Shown: one piece after another, positions 7,112 through 15,712 of the stretch
Numbering within the stretch: position 1 is the stretch's first letter
Layout: every line of letters begins with the position of its first letter
NCBI GenBank assembly: GCA_947624335.1
Contig: CANQJX010000010.1
Coordinates: 1-18,259, forward strand
Source of the DNA: an uncultured Marvinbryantia sp.
Lineage (GTDB): Bacteria > Bacillota > Clostridia > Lachnospirales > Lachnospiraceae
Direction of reading: 5' to 3'
Length of the DNA: 18,259 bases
The notes under the pieces: generated by a model
What the model was told of the DNA's origin: nothing
The model's input: the letters and a program-made list of their open reading frames with translations, nothing else
The model's database searches: none
Translations under genes and position numbers: made by a program

Positions 7112-7121
7112 ATTTTTTTGT

Positions 7122-7130
7122 ATCATATCA
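7122..7130 (-). promoter_or_regulatory. Extended -10 promoter of the M15 peptidase gene
   Basis: The minus strand reads TGA then TATGAT, an extended -10 element about 24 bases before the favoured start. No good -35 box is seen at 17 bases, as is usual for extended -10 promoters. The surrounding region is very AT-rich. Confidence 0.5.
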
Positions 7131-7220
7131 CATTTGTTAATAAAATGGAAGCTTTTTGTTAAAAATTATTTCAAATTTATTACAAAATTATTTCTTAACG
7201 GTTCCCCGCCCGCGCGACGC

Positions 7221-7249
7221 TTGCTATGTTTTGCAAAATTTGTTATACT
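7221..7249 (+). promoter_or_regulatory. Promoter of the flippase gene
   Basis: TTGCTA (7221-7226), a 17-base spacer and TATACT (7244-7249) precede the flippase ATG by 34 bases. The 7114-7283 gap holds this promoter and the divergent peptidase promoter. Nothing else is seen in it apart from AT-rich runs. Confidence 0.6.
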
Positions 7250-7283
7250 ACATAAAATTGTTTTCAAAGAAAGGTTCTGCAGG

Positions 7284-8744
7284 ATGAAACCGGGTACTCT
7301 TCCAGAGAAAAATGACAGCCGCGCTTTAAACCGGCTTGCCGTAAAGGCAGGTCTGTTTTATATTTTCGCGCAGATACTGGTTCGCGGAGTAACGTTTCTG
7401 ACCACCCCGATCCTTACCCGGCTGCTTTCCATGGAGCAATACAGCGACATCCGGGTTTATGAATCCTGGCTGACAATCGCCTATCCGATTTTTTCCCTGT
7501 GCCTGTGGAGAAGCGTGGAACGGGCAAAATACGATACCGGAAAGGATTATAACGCCTATGTTTCCAGCACGCAGGCGCTCTCTTTTCTTTCCATCGGCGT
7601 GATTTTTATAATCTGTCTTTTTTTCCGCAAGCCGATCGAAGCTTTTTGCGATATGGATGATCTGATGTTCTTTATGGGCTTTCTTTATGTGTTTTCCTAC
7701 ACTGCCATTCTGTTCTTCCAGCGGCGGGAAAAACAGATGATGCGCTATAAGGCAAGTACCTTTGTCACTGCCGTTACGGCGATCCCCGCAACCGTTCTGT
7801 CTATTCTGCTGATATGGGCGGGAAGGCGCGCCGGTCTCTACGACCGCCTCGTCTCGCTGCGCGTCATCGGCTACTATACGCCGTTTGCAATCGGCGGGCT
7901 TCTGCTCACAGTCATTCTGTTCTGGCAGGGAAAAACGCTCTTTTCCAGAAAGTATTGGAAGTATGGCCTGTTATTCAGCCTGCCGCTGATCCCGGAGGCA
8001 ATTTCCATCCAGATCATGAATCAGGCGGATAAGATCATGGTGCGCCATCTGACCGGAAAAGACGCCGCCGCTGTTTTTGCGCTGGGTACCACCGTTTCTT
8101 TTATTATCTGGATTCTGGAAGATTCTGTGTGGAACGCCTGGCTTCCGTGGCTTTATGAAAAGATTTCCAGAAAGGAAACAGAAGATATTGAAAAGCCGTG
8201 GATGATTCTCATGCACGGCTTTGGGATTCTCTCATGGTTTCTTGTTCTTTTGTCCCCGGAGATCGTCGCCGTCCTCGGCGGGAACGAATACCGGGACTGT
8301 ATTTACCTGACCGCGCCCATGCTGACTGGGACGCTGTTCCGCTTCTACAGCAATAGTTACACCGCGGTGGAAAATTATCACAAAAAGACCGGATATGTGG
8401 CCGCCGCTACCGGCATTGCCATGACCCTCAATGTGATTCTCAATTACGCCGGCATCCTTGCCTTTGGCTACCGCGCCGCCGCATATACGACCGCGTTCTG
8501 CTATTTTGTCCTGATGTTGATGCAGGGCTGGATGGAATACCGCGTAACAGGCACGCTGATCATACCGATCCGGAAAACGGTCGCGGTTTCCCTGGCGTAT
8601 TTCGCCCTTTGCTGCGCAAGTATGCCCCTCTTTTCCCTGAGTACAGCGATCCGCTATGGCATACTTGCCGCCGGGGTTTTACTGGCCGCCAAATTCCTGC
8701 TGCCTGATTGTCTGAAGATCCTAAAGATGCTCAAACAGAAATAA
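7284..8744 (+). CDS. Wzx-type polysaccharide / oligosaccharide flippase
   Basis: This is an integral membrane protein of 486 residues with about 12-14 hydrophobic segments. The N-terminal pattern LNRLAVKAGLFYIFAQIL followed by FLTTPILTRLLS is typical of MOP-superfamily flippases, which move lipid-linked sugars across the membrane. A mid-protein stretch with NQADKIMVRHLTG is also typical. The open frame extends back to 6939, but ATG 7284 is chosen because it follows AAAGG at 9 bases, has a promoter upstream and gives the normal family length and N-terminus. Most of the earlier codons lie over the divergent peptidase gene. It is the only large plus-strand gene here. It ends 1 base from the stop of the convergent ATP-grasp gene, and no terminator is visible between them. 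The cargo is unknown; the neighbouring GT2/YfhO genes suggest a cell-surface glycan. Confidence 0.9.
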   Translation: MKPGTLPEKNDSRALNRLAVKAGLFYIFAQILVRGVTFLTTPILTRLLSMEQYSDIRVYESWLTIAYPIFSLCLWRSVERAKYDTGKDYNAYVSSTQALSFLSIGVIFIICLFFRKPIEAFCDMDDLMFFMGFLYVFSYTAILFFQRREKQMMRYKASTFVTAVTAIPATVLSILLIWAGRRAGLYDRLVSLRVIGYYTPFAIGGLLLTVILFWQGKTLFSRKYWKYGLLFSLPLIPEAISIQIMNQADKIMVRHLTGKDAAAVFALGTTVSFIIWILEDSVWNAWLPWLYEKISRKETEDIEKPWMILMHGFGILSWFLVLLSPEIVAVLGGNEYRDCIYLTAPMLTGTLFRFYSNSYTAVENYHKKTGYVAAATGIAMTLNVILNYAGILAFGYRAAAYTTAFCYFVLMLMQGWMEYRVTGTLIIPIRKTVAVSLAYFALCCASMPLFSLSTAIRYGILAAGVLLAAKFLLPDCLKILKMLKQK

Positions 8745-8745
8745 C

Positions 8746-9933
8746 CTATTCGACACAGATCTCAATTTTTTCCATCGCCTGATGCAAAAGATCCACCGCT
8801 TCGTCCAGGGTTTCCCCCATTGTAACGACATGTCCGATCCGGTGCGGCCCGATGCGGAATTTCTGCACTTCGTCCCCCACTTTATGATCAAACAGAATTT
8901 CATAAATATTCGGATTTTTTTCATTATGATCCGTAATCGAGCGGATCACGCCGTCTTTGTCGCTCATCAGCAGATGGCTGGCGTTCGGCACGCAGGAATT
9001 GCTGTCGAAAGAAAGATTTTCCTCCCCCAGCGCCGCCAGAAGTATTTTTTCATAATAATCAAACCCGTAAAAAATCGTAACGGATTCGGCAAGGCAAGTG
9101 GCGCCGGAGCGCCCTCCGATTTCCAACACATATGTTTTGCCGTCTTTCAGTATAAAATCCGCATTGATGGCGCAATTGTCAAGCCCCATCGCAAGGATCG
9201 CCTTTTCCAGCTGTTGTTTGGCGTCGGCGAGAATTTCCGGCTCCAGCTCATACGGAACAAAATGCCCGATCGGCACGCCGGTGTTTCCGTGGAAAACGTA
9301 ATCCCCGTGCGGAAGAATAAATTGTACCTTCCCATGATAAACAAACGCCTGGGCGCCGAATTCTTCCCCCTCAACAAATTCTTCCACAATAAAATAATCC
9401 TGGCGCGTGTATTTTTTCGCCAGCGCAATTGCCTGCGCAAAGCCTTCCTCTTTGTCTACGCGGGTAATTCCCCGGCTGCCGGAGGAATCTACCGCCTTAA
9501 AAATAAGCGGTAAGCGAAGTTCCCCGATCTTTTCATACATGCGCGGATCGTCAAACGCAATCTTGCGGTATTTCGCGGTACGCACCTGATGTTTTTCGTA
9601 AACTTCTTTCATCAGCAGCTTATTGGTGGCGATTTTCGCTCCGTGGTAGGATAAGCCGCACAGCCCCATCTCGTCGCACACTTTTCCGATCGTGATTACC
9701 GCCACGTCCGTTCCGGCGGTCACAATGCCGTCGATCTTCTCCGCGCGGGCGATCTCAAGGATTTTCTTCCAGTCCGTTGTATTTTCATAATAAACGCGAT
9801 CCGCCAGCTCAAAGCCCGGATAATTCCCCGGAATGCTGACTACGATCGAGTAAATCCCCAGCCGCTTCGCCGTCCGGATCAGCGGAACCTGATAAATTCC
9901 CGCGCCCAGTATCATAATCTTCTTTCTGCTCAT
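8746..9933 (-). CDS. ATP-grasp domain ligase (carboxylate-amine type), substrate unknown
   Basis: The N-terminal Rossmann-like part KIMILGAGIYQVPLIR is followed by LGIYSIVVSIPGN and IDGIVTAGTDVAV, as in the pre-ATP-grasp domain of PurK/CarB relatives. The ATP-grasp core has LPLIFKAVDSSGSRGITRV (ATP lysine and Gly-rich loop), FIVEEFVEGEEFGAQAF (adenine-side and central strand), then NADFILKDGKTYVLEIGGR with metal-binding Glu, followed by SGATCLAES. ATG 9933 is chosen (395 residues) because it follows AGGAGGAG (9944-9951) at 10 bases. An in-frame ATG at 9957 would begin MNRRRKRN without a good site. The family joins a carboxylate to an amine or thiol using ATP. It is the last gene of the glycosyltransferase operon, so it may make an aminoacyl or amide building block for an envelope polymer (inference). 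Confidence 0.88.
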   Translation of the reverse strand: MSRKKIMILGAGIYQVPLIRTAKRLGIYSIVVSIPGNYPGFELADRVYYENTTDWKKILEIARAEKIDGIVTAGTDVAVITIGKVCDEMGLCGLSYHGAKIATNKLLMKEVYEKHQVRTAKYRKIAFDDPRMYEKIGELRLPLIFKAVDSSGSRGITRVDKEEGFAQAIALAKKYTRQDYFIVEEFVEGEEFGAQAFVYHGKVQFILPHGDYVFHGNTGVPIGHFVPYELEPEILADAKQQLEKAILAMGLDNCAINADFILKDGKTYVLEIGGRSGATCLAESVTIFYGFDYYEKILLAALGEENLSFDSNSCVPNASHLLMSDKDGVIRSITDHNEKNPNIYEILFDHKVGDEVQKFRIGPHRIGHVVTMGETLDEAVDLLHQAMEKIEICVE

Positions 9934-10873
9934 ATTCCTTTTTCTCCTCCTGTTCATATACCTTGCGTACTACAAATTGCGGCGTTTTCTGCATTTCCAG
10001 AAACATTCTTCCGATATATTCGCCGATCAGCCCCATAAACATCAGGATCACTCCTGAGAAAAAGCAGATCACCGCCGCCATGGAAGACCAGCCAAGCGGG
10101 ACAGAAGGCCGCAGCATTTTATTAATCAGAACCGCAACCACGCCCACCAGTCCGACCGCCGCAAACAAATAGCCCAGTTTTGTCGCAAACCGGAGCGGAA
10201 CGACGGAAAAGCCCATAATATTAGACCATAGCTGAAGCAATTTTTTCAGGGTATAATTGGATTCCCCGACTTCCCGTTCAAAATGCTTGATCGGCACGCT
10301 GCTGATATTCTTTGTAGTCCGCAGGAATAAGCCCTGCAGATGCGTATACGGGCTTTGATAGCGGATCACCGCGTCGCGCACAAATTTGCGGATCACCCAA
10401 TAGCTCGACGTTTTCATTTCTTTTGGCTTCCCGATCAGATAACGTACCGTCAGATAATTTACATAACTCCCAAAATTGCGGAACAAGCTGTGCTTTTTCT
10501 GCTCGTAATAACCATATACGATATCGTAGCCGCGGTCAAATTCCGCAAACAGATACGGCAGCTGGGAAGGATGTGTCTGCCCGTCGTCGTCCATTGCAAT
10601 CAGTATCTCGCCGCGCGCGTAATTCAGCCCCGCCATCACGGCGTTGTGCTGTCCGCTGTTATAAGCCAGTTCTACTACCCGCACGCAGGAATAATCCCGC
10701 GCAAGTTCTTTCAATGCGTCGATTGTTTTCGGATCATTCGGAGAAGCGTCGTCTACCAGCACAAACTCATACTCGCTTCTTCCGAGGCGTTCCATCTCCT
10801 CCATTGTCGTCTCCACGACTTTGCGTATCGTCCGGTCCGAATTATAACACGGTATAATAATGCTATGCAGCAT
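9809..10873 (-). CDS. GT2 family undecaprenyl-phosphate-type glycosyltransferase
   Basis: This is a DPM1/ArnC/GtrB/CsbB-like enzyme that transfers a sugar from a nucleotide sugar to a polyprenyl phosphate at the inner membrane face. It has 354 residues. The GT-A domain is at 1-225: SIIIPCYNSDRTI (4-16), VLVDDASPND (38-47), the metal-binding MDDDGQ (94-99), and FEREVGESNYTLKKLL near 198-213. Two membrane helices follow at about 233-251 and 264-284, then IGEYIGRMFLEMQ. The ATG at 10873 follows a strong AAGGAGGAG and overlaps the YfhO stop by 11 bases. The family normally ends near residue 310. Here the last 45 residues or so (KEDYDTGRGN...) are read over the start of the ATP-grasp gene, either as a real overlap or because a frameshift removed the normal stop. 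Confidence 0.92.
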   Translation of the reverse strand: MLHSIIIPCYNSDRTIRKVVETTMEEMERLGRSEYEFVLVDDASPNDPKTIDALKELARDYSCVRVVELAYNSGQHNAVMAGLNYARGEILIAMDDDGQTHPSQLPYLFAEFDRGYDIVYGYYEQKKHSLFRNFGSYVNYLTVRYLIGKPKEMKTSSYWVIRKFVRDAVIRYQSPYTHLQGLFLRTTKNISSVPIKHFEREVGESNYTLKKLLQLWSNIMGFSVVPLRFATKLGYLFAAVGLVGVVAVLINKMLRPSVPLGWSSMAAVICFFSGVILMFMGLIGEYIGRMFLEMQKTPQFVVRKVYEQEEKKEYEQKEDYDTGRGNLSGSADPDGEAAGDLLDRSQHSGELSGL

Positions 10874-13535
10874 TCTTTCTCCTCCTTATTGCCAGCGCCG
10901 TAATCAGAATGATGATTCCCGCCGCCGATATGATAAGACTTAACCGGATGCCCGGCTCTCTGTAGCGCAGTTCCACACGATGGACGCCCGCGTCCAGCGC
11001 CAGTCCCATGTACATCACATTCGCCTTTAAAAGATCGGTCTTCTGCTCGTCTACATAAGCGGTCCAGCCGCTCTGATAAGGAATCGAAAGCACCAGCAGT
11101 TTCTTTGTGTCCAGGGAAATCTTTCCCTTTACCCCGTTGGTAAACATTTCGATATCGGTCAGAACGTCCTCCTTCAAATGATCCGCGTAGGCTTCCATTT
11201 CCGACATCGGCTGGCAGTAAATCTGCAGATCTTCAAAATCCAGCCGTACGTTTCTGTCAAAAGTAATGGTGCAGCAATCCGTCTTTTCCGTATGATAGCC
11301 CATATGGAACAGATACGCATTTTGTTTTGTCCAGTAAATGTTATTCGTTCCATGCAAATTGTAATGGGTCTGGTTTTCCCCGCAGGCATAGGTAAACGCC
11401 GTGCTTGTCTCCTTTTCACAGCGCAGCCCTTTCAAGTAAAGATACACTTCCGACTCCGCCGTCCCGTCAAAATGAATCGTCAGTTTTGGAGTGACTGCGG
11501 CGTCCTTGCCGGTGACAATCGCATGATCCGTGATGGTAAGGTTTTCCGTCTCTATACCGGTAATCGGGCGCATGCTTCCGGTAATCTGCAGATCCTGCCC
11601 GTCTGTGGCTGAAAGTCCCGCTGTATCTTCCAGAACCGCCGCCTGCAGAATCATTTCCTGCCGTTTCGGATGGTCGAACGCCAGCAGATCCTCCTGGCTG
11701 ATTACCCGGTCGTAAGTATAGCCCAGCGGCAGCGCCAGGCGGTTTTCATAAAGTTCATAGGCTTCTTCTCCGTCTGTCTCGCCAATTTTCACATATCCGT
11801 ATGGCAGCATTTCCTCCCGGCCTTTTTCCAGAGCGTAATACTTTACGCAGGCAAGCAGGTTTGGAATCGCCCGGCCGTCAAATCCCCGCAGGCGCACGGC
11901 GCTCCATGTGCACAGCGCCATCTGCGCGTAAAAATTTTGTATAATCTTGCTTATGGTACTGGTATAGTAAACCGTTCCGTAATAATTCAGAAACTGGGAA
12001 GCGCCCTGCACCGGCTTGCTGACCTCGCTGGTCGCCGAACGGTAAAAGGTATCGTCTTGGATCCCGCTGATCGCCGCAAGCGGCATTTGCGTGATGGAAT
12101 CCACAACCGTGCCCGCTTTCGGGAATTCCGATGCGACATTTCCCATCCGCGGCGCATATTCTTCCAGACCGTAAGCCCAATGGGAAATCATTGCCAGAAC
12201 AAGCAGCGCCGCCCACGCCTGCCGCTGCGAAAAACGCAGCCGGTTTACCGCCTCAATGACCGCAAGCGTCAGCGCGAGAACCAGCGCGGAGACCAACGCG
12301 ATCGTGCGGTGCTTGCCGCCCACTGATACCGCATAATAGGCGAACATCAAAAAACAGGGCAGACAGGCGGCAAACAGAATGATCCTCTCCTTTTTGGAAA
12401 GCGCAAGCAGATCCTTCGCCGCAAATCCCAGAACCGAAGCCATCACAAAAGCAAGAATATAGCACCAACGGTTATTGATGCTGCTGAATCCGCTGAATAC
12501 AAACGCCACAACCGGCAGCATACAGCATGCCGCCGCAGTAACCACGGCCGCCTTTAACTGTTTTCTGCCCCTGCGCACAAACAAGAGAACCAGCGCGGCG
12601 TAAACAAGCGGAATAAATCCCAGCCGCAGCCAGTGTCCGGGGCCTCTGCCGGCGGTCAGGAAAAATCCGAAAAACCGCGCGGGCCATTTCAGTCCATAGG
12701 AAAAATAGCGCGCGGCGGAGCCGTATTCCATCGCCTCCGTCCGCGAGGAAGACAAATAGGAGGCAAAGGAAGTGACCAGTCTCATATTTCCGATCGCAAC
12801 TCCCAGCAGATACGAACAGACGATGGTGCGCATCCGCAGCCAGAATTCTTTCCAAGCGCGCCCTTCGCGGGTGCCAAAAAAGCGGATCAGAAAATAAACG
12901 CCCATCGCGATGGTATTCATATATAGAAAATAATAGCTTGCCCACAGATGCAGCCATACATAAACCGTAAACAGATACCAGTGCTTCCTGCGGCAGATTT
13001 CTTCTATGCAGAGAATGCCAAGCGGCAAAAAGATAAGCCCCACGATAAACTGGGCGTTGCGCATACATCCCCACATACCGTAATCACAATAAATATACGC
13101 AAAGCTTCCGAGAAGGGCCGCCGCTCTTCCATTGCGGAAATACAAAAGAAACGCCGACATCGAAAGCCCGGCAAAATAAAAGCGCGCCAGAAGCACTACC
13201 GCAAACGCAAGCTCCGCGTCTTTGGCGGGAAACAGCAGAAACAGCCAGTAGAGCGGCTCCGTCTGAATCGGTATCGCATTGCCCATTCCCAGCGCAAAGT
13301 CATACATGGGAACGGTAAAGTCTCCATGCAAAAAACGCGTCAGCATCTCCCGCGTTTTCGTCCCGAAATATGCCGCTTTGGGAACATACTGCGCCACAGC
13401 GTCCGAGCCCCAGACGAGGCTGCGTCCCTGCACAAGAAACACAAAAAAGACCAGCGCCGTAACCAGTGCGAAAGCAAGGCTGTACCAGAGCAGATACTTC
13501 AGATAATATTGTTTTTTATGCTGTACGCCCTGCAT
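10863..13535 (-). CDS. YfhO-family membrane protein (GT-C-like glycosylation protein)
   Basis: This 890-residue polytopic membrane protein has about 12-14 hydrophobic segments, a long extracellular region at about 455-860 and a last helix near 865-883. Family signs are VWGSDAVAQYVPK with the acidic loop residue (41-53), the conserved FSGFSSINNRWCY (347-359), and SIPYQSGWTAYVDEQ near the C-terminus. YfhO proteins work with CsbB-like GT2 enzymes in Gram-positive bacteria to place sugars on lipoteichoic acid or other surface polymers on the outer face. The next gene here is exactly such a GT2, overlapping by 11 bases. The ATG at 13535 follows GGAGG at 8 bases. It is 27 bases after ppk, so polyphosphate genes and this pair are probably co-transcribed. 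The acceptor polymer is unknown. Confidence 0.88.
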   Translation of the reverse strand: MQGVQHKKQYYLKYLLWYSLAFALVTALVFFVFLVQGRSLVWGSDAVAQYVPKAAYFGTKTREMLTRFLHGDFTVPMYDFALGMGNAIPIQTEPLYWLFLLFPAKDAELAFAVVLLARFYFAGLSMSAFLLYFRNGRAAALLGSFAYIYCDYGMWGCMRNAQFIVGLIFLPLGILCIEEICRRKHWYLFTVYVWLHLWASYYFLYMNTIAMGVYFLIRFFGTREGRAWKEFWLRMRTIVCSYLLGVAIGNMRLVTSFASYLSSSRTEAMEYGSAARYFSYGLKWPARFFGFFLTAGRGPGHWLRLGFIPLVYAALVLLFVRRGRKQLKAAVVTAAACCMLPVVAFVFSGFSSINNRWCYILAFVMASVLGFAAKDLLALSKKERIILFAACLPCFLMFAYYAVSVGGKHRTIALVSALVLALTLAVIEAVNRLRFSQRQAWAALLVLAMISHWAYGLEEYAPRMGNVASEFPKAGTVVDSITQMPLAAISGIQDDTFYRSATSEVSKPVQGASQFLNYYGTVYYTSTISKIIQNFYAQMALCTWSAVRLRGFDGRAIPNLLACVKYYALEKGREEMLPYGYVKIGETDGEEAYELYENRLALPLGYTYDRVISQEDLLAFDHPKRQEMILQAAVLEDTAGLSATDGQDLQITGSMRPITGIETENLTITDHAIVTGKDAAVTPKLTIHFDGTAESEVYLYLKGLRCEKETSTAFTYACGENQTHYNLHGTNNIYWTKQNAYLFHMGYHTEKTDCCTITFDRNVRLDFEDLQIYCQPMSEMEAYADHLKEDVLTDIEMFTNGVKGKISLDTKKLLVLSIPYQSGWTAYVDEQKTDLLKANVMYMGLALDAGVHRVELRYREPGIRLSLIISAAGIIILITALAIRRRKNAA

Positions 13536-13562
13536 TGGCGTTTCCTCCAGTCCGTTCTTCCT

Positions 13563-15701
13563 TTATTCTTCCGCTATCGGTTCCGCAGGGACAAACACGC
13601 GGTCATGCGCCGGATCTTTCGGCTTCGCCACGCGTTTTGCCGCTTCTTTGCAGAAATAATCCTGCGCGCACATCAGCCGTTTCCCACGCTTGTCAATTTT
13701 CTCGTAAGTCCCGTCCGGCTGCAGGATATGCGCTTTGACATTATCTTCTAACTGGATCTGCAGAATATGGTATGCTTCCTCCCTGATCTGCTCGTCTTCC
13801 AGCGGAAAGAGAATCTCTACGCGCTTGTCAAGATTTCTCGGCATCCAGTCCGCGCTTCCCATATAGATCTCCGACTGTCCGTTGTTGTGGAAATAGAAAA
13901 TACGGGCGTGTTCCAGAAAATTCCCTACAATCGAACGGACGGTAATATTTTCGCTGACGCCCGGTATGCCCGTTTTTAAGCAGCAAATGCCGCGGACAAT
14001 CAGCTCGATCTTTACGCCGGCCGCCGACGCTTCATAAAGTTTTTCGATAATATCCTTGTCGCAAAGCGCGTTCATCTTGGCGATAATATGCGCCGGCTCT
14101 CCAGCCAGGGCATGCTGCGTCTCCCGCGCGATCAACTGTTCAAACCGCTCTCTTAACCAGATGGGGGCAAGGGAAAGGCGGTTCCAGTGGCGCGGTTCGG
14201 AATAGCCGGAAAGCATGTTAAATACTGCCGTGGCGTCCTCCCCAATTGCCTCCGCGCACGTTAAAAGCCCGCAGTCCGTATAGAGCTTCGCGGTGGAATC
14301 ATTGTAGTTGCCCGTGCCAAGATGCACATATCGGCGTATGCCGTCTTCCTCATTTCGCACCACCAGCGTAATTTTGCTGTGCGTCTTCAGGCCAAGCAGC
14401 CCGTAAATCACATGACAGCCCGCTTTTTCCAGCATTTTCGCCCATACGATATTGTTCTCTTCATCAAAACGCGCTTTCAGTTCCACCAGTACCGAAACCT
14501 GTTTGCCGTTTTCCGCCGCCTGCGCCAGCGCTGCAATAATCGGCGAATTTCCGCTTACGCGGTACAACGTCTGTTTGATTGCCAGAACGTCCGGGTCTTT
14601 CGCCGCCTGCTCTACAAACTGTACCACCGGATCAAACGTCTCGTAGGGATGGTGCAGCAAAATATCGTGCGCGCGGATAGCGGAAAAAATATCCGCGCAG
14701 TCCATCAACTGCGGAACCGGCTGCGGCGTATGCGGCTTGTTCTTCAGATGGTCAAATCCGTCCATGCCGTACATTTTCATTAAAAAGGTCAGATCCAGCG
14801 GTCCGTTGATATGAAAAACATCGTTGCCGTGGATATGGAATTCCTTTTTCAGAATCTTCAAAAGCTGTTTGTCCATTCCGTCCTCTGCTTCCAGACGGAT
14901 CACTTCGCCCCACTGCCGCTTTTTCAGCTGCTTCTGGATCTCTTTCAGCAGATCCGCCGCCTCGTCTTCTTCAATCGTCAGGTCGGCGTTGCGCATAATC
15001 CGGTACGGATGGGCGCAGACCACCTTGTAGTTCAAAAACAGTTTGCCGATATTGCGCTCGATCACTTCCTCCAGAAGAATGACCGCGCGTTTTCCCGTTT
15101 CCTTAACCGGCAGTTCAATGATTCTCGGCAGCACAGAAGGTACCTGGACCGTGGCAAACTCTACCGCAGCCTCCTTCTTTCCCTCGTTCTTTTTGGAAAT
15201 CAGCGCGCCGATATTTAAGGTTTTATTGCGGATCAGCGGGAACGGGCGCGACGAATCCATCGCCATCGGCGTCAGCACCGGATATACATTTTCTTCAAAA
15301 TAACGGTCCACATATGCTCCCTGCGCCTCGGTTAAATCCTCGTGGCGGGCGATTATTTCCAGTCCCTGCTGTTTTAGCGCGGGAAGAATCGAACGGTTAT
15401 AGGTGGAATACTGCAGGGCGACTACCTCCTGCACCCGTTTTAAAATCAAGGAAAGCTGTTCCGCCGCTGTCATTCCGGCAATATCTTTTTTCTGATATCC
15501 CACGTTGACCATATCTTTCAAAGAGGCGACGCGGATCATAAAAAACTCGTCGAAGTTGGACGAAGTAATGCTTAAAAATTTCAGACGTTCAAACAAAGGG
15601 ATATTTTTATCGCGCGCCTCGCTTAAAACGCGCTCGTTAAAACGGATCCAACTGTCTTCGCGATTGCAGAAATATTCCGGTTTTGTGAAATCGGCCTCCA
15701 T
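13563..15701 (-). CDS. ppk1: Polyphosphate kinase 1
   Basis: Ppk1 reversibly polymerises the terminal phosphate of ATP into inorganic polyphosphate at the membrane or in the cytoplasm. The 712 residues match the family length. Domains: N-terminal helical domain (REDSWIRFNERVL, 14-26; SSNFDEFFMIRV, 47-58), head domain, then two PLD-like catalytic domains. Visible motifs are HHPYETFDPVVQF (350-362), IKQTLYRVSGNSP (375-387), LKTHSK with the autophosphorylated histidine His441 (E. coli His435 equivalent), HLGTGNYND (460-468), LEHARIFYFHN with the second conserved His598, and GSADWMPRNLDKR (615-627). The ATG at 15701 follows AGGAGGAG at 5 bases. It lies 11 bases after ppx. Nothing is truncated. 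Confidence 0.97.
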   Translation of the reverse strand: MEADFTKPEYFCNREDSWIRFNERVLSEARDKNIPLFERLKFLSITSSNFDEFFMIRVASLKDMVNVGYQKKDIAGMTAAEQLSLILKRVQEVVALQYSTYNRSILPALKQQGLEIIARHEDLTEAQGAYVDRYFEENVYPVLTPMAMDSSRPFPLIRNKTLNIGALISKKNEGKKEAAVEFATVQVPSVLPRIIELPVKETGKRAVILLEEVIERNIGKLFLNYKVVCAHPYRIMRNADLTIEEDEAADLLKEIQKQLKKRQWGEVIRLEAEDGMDKQLLKILKKEFHIHGNDVFHINGPLDLTFLMKMYGMDGFDHLKNKPHTPQPVPQLMDCADIFSAIRAHDILLHHPYETFDPVVQFVEQAAKDPDVLAIKQTLYRVSGNSPIIAALAQAAENGKQVSVLVELKARFDEENNIVWAKMLEKAGCHVIYGLLGLKTHSKITLVVRNEEDGIRRYVHLGTGNYNDSTAKLYTDCGLLTCAEAIGEDATAVFNMLSGYSEPRHWNRLSLAPIWLRERFEQLIARETQHALAGEPAHIIAKMNALCDKDIIEKLYEASAAGVKIELIVRGICCLKTGIPGVSENITVRSIVGNFLEHARIFYFHNNGQSEIYMGSADWMPRNLDKRVEILFPLEDEQIREEAYHILQIQLEDNVKAHILQPDGTYEKIDKRGKRLMCAQDYFCKEAAKRVAKPKDPAHDRVFVPAEPIAEE

Positions 15702-15712
15702 GAGATCTCCTC

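Noticed and set aside
6939..7283. Extended N-terminus for the flippase starting at 6939
   Set aside because: Most of the extra codons lie over the divergent peptidase gene, both promoters lie in this stretch, and the family N-terminus begins just after ATG 7284.
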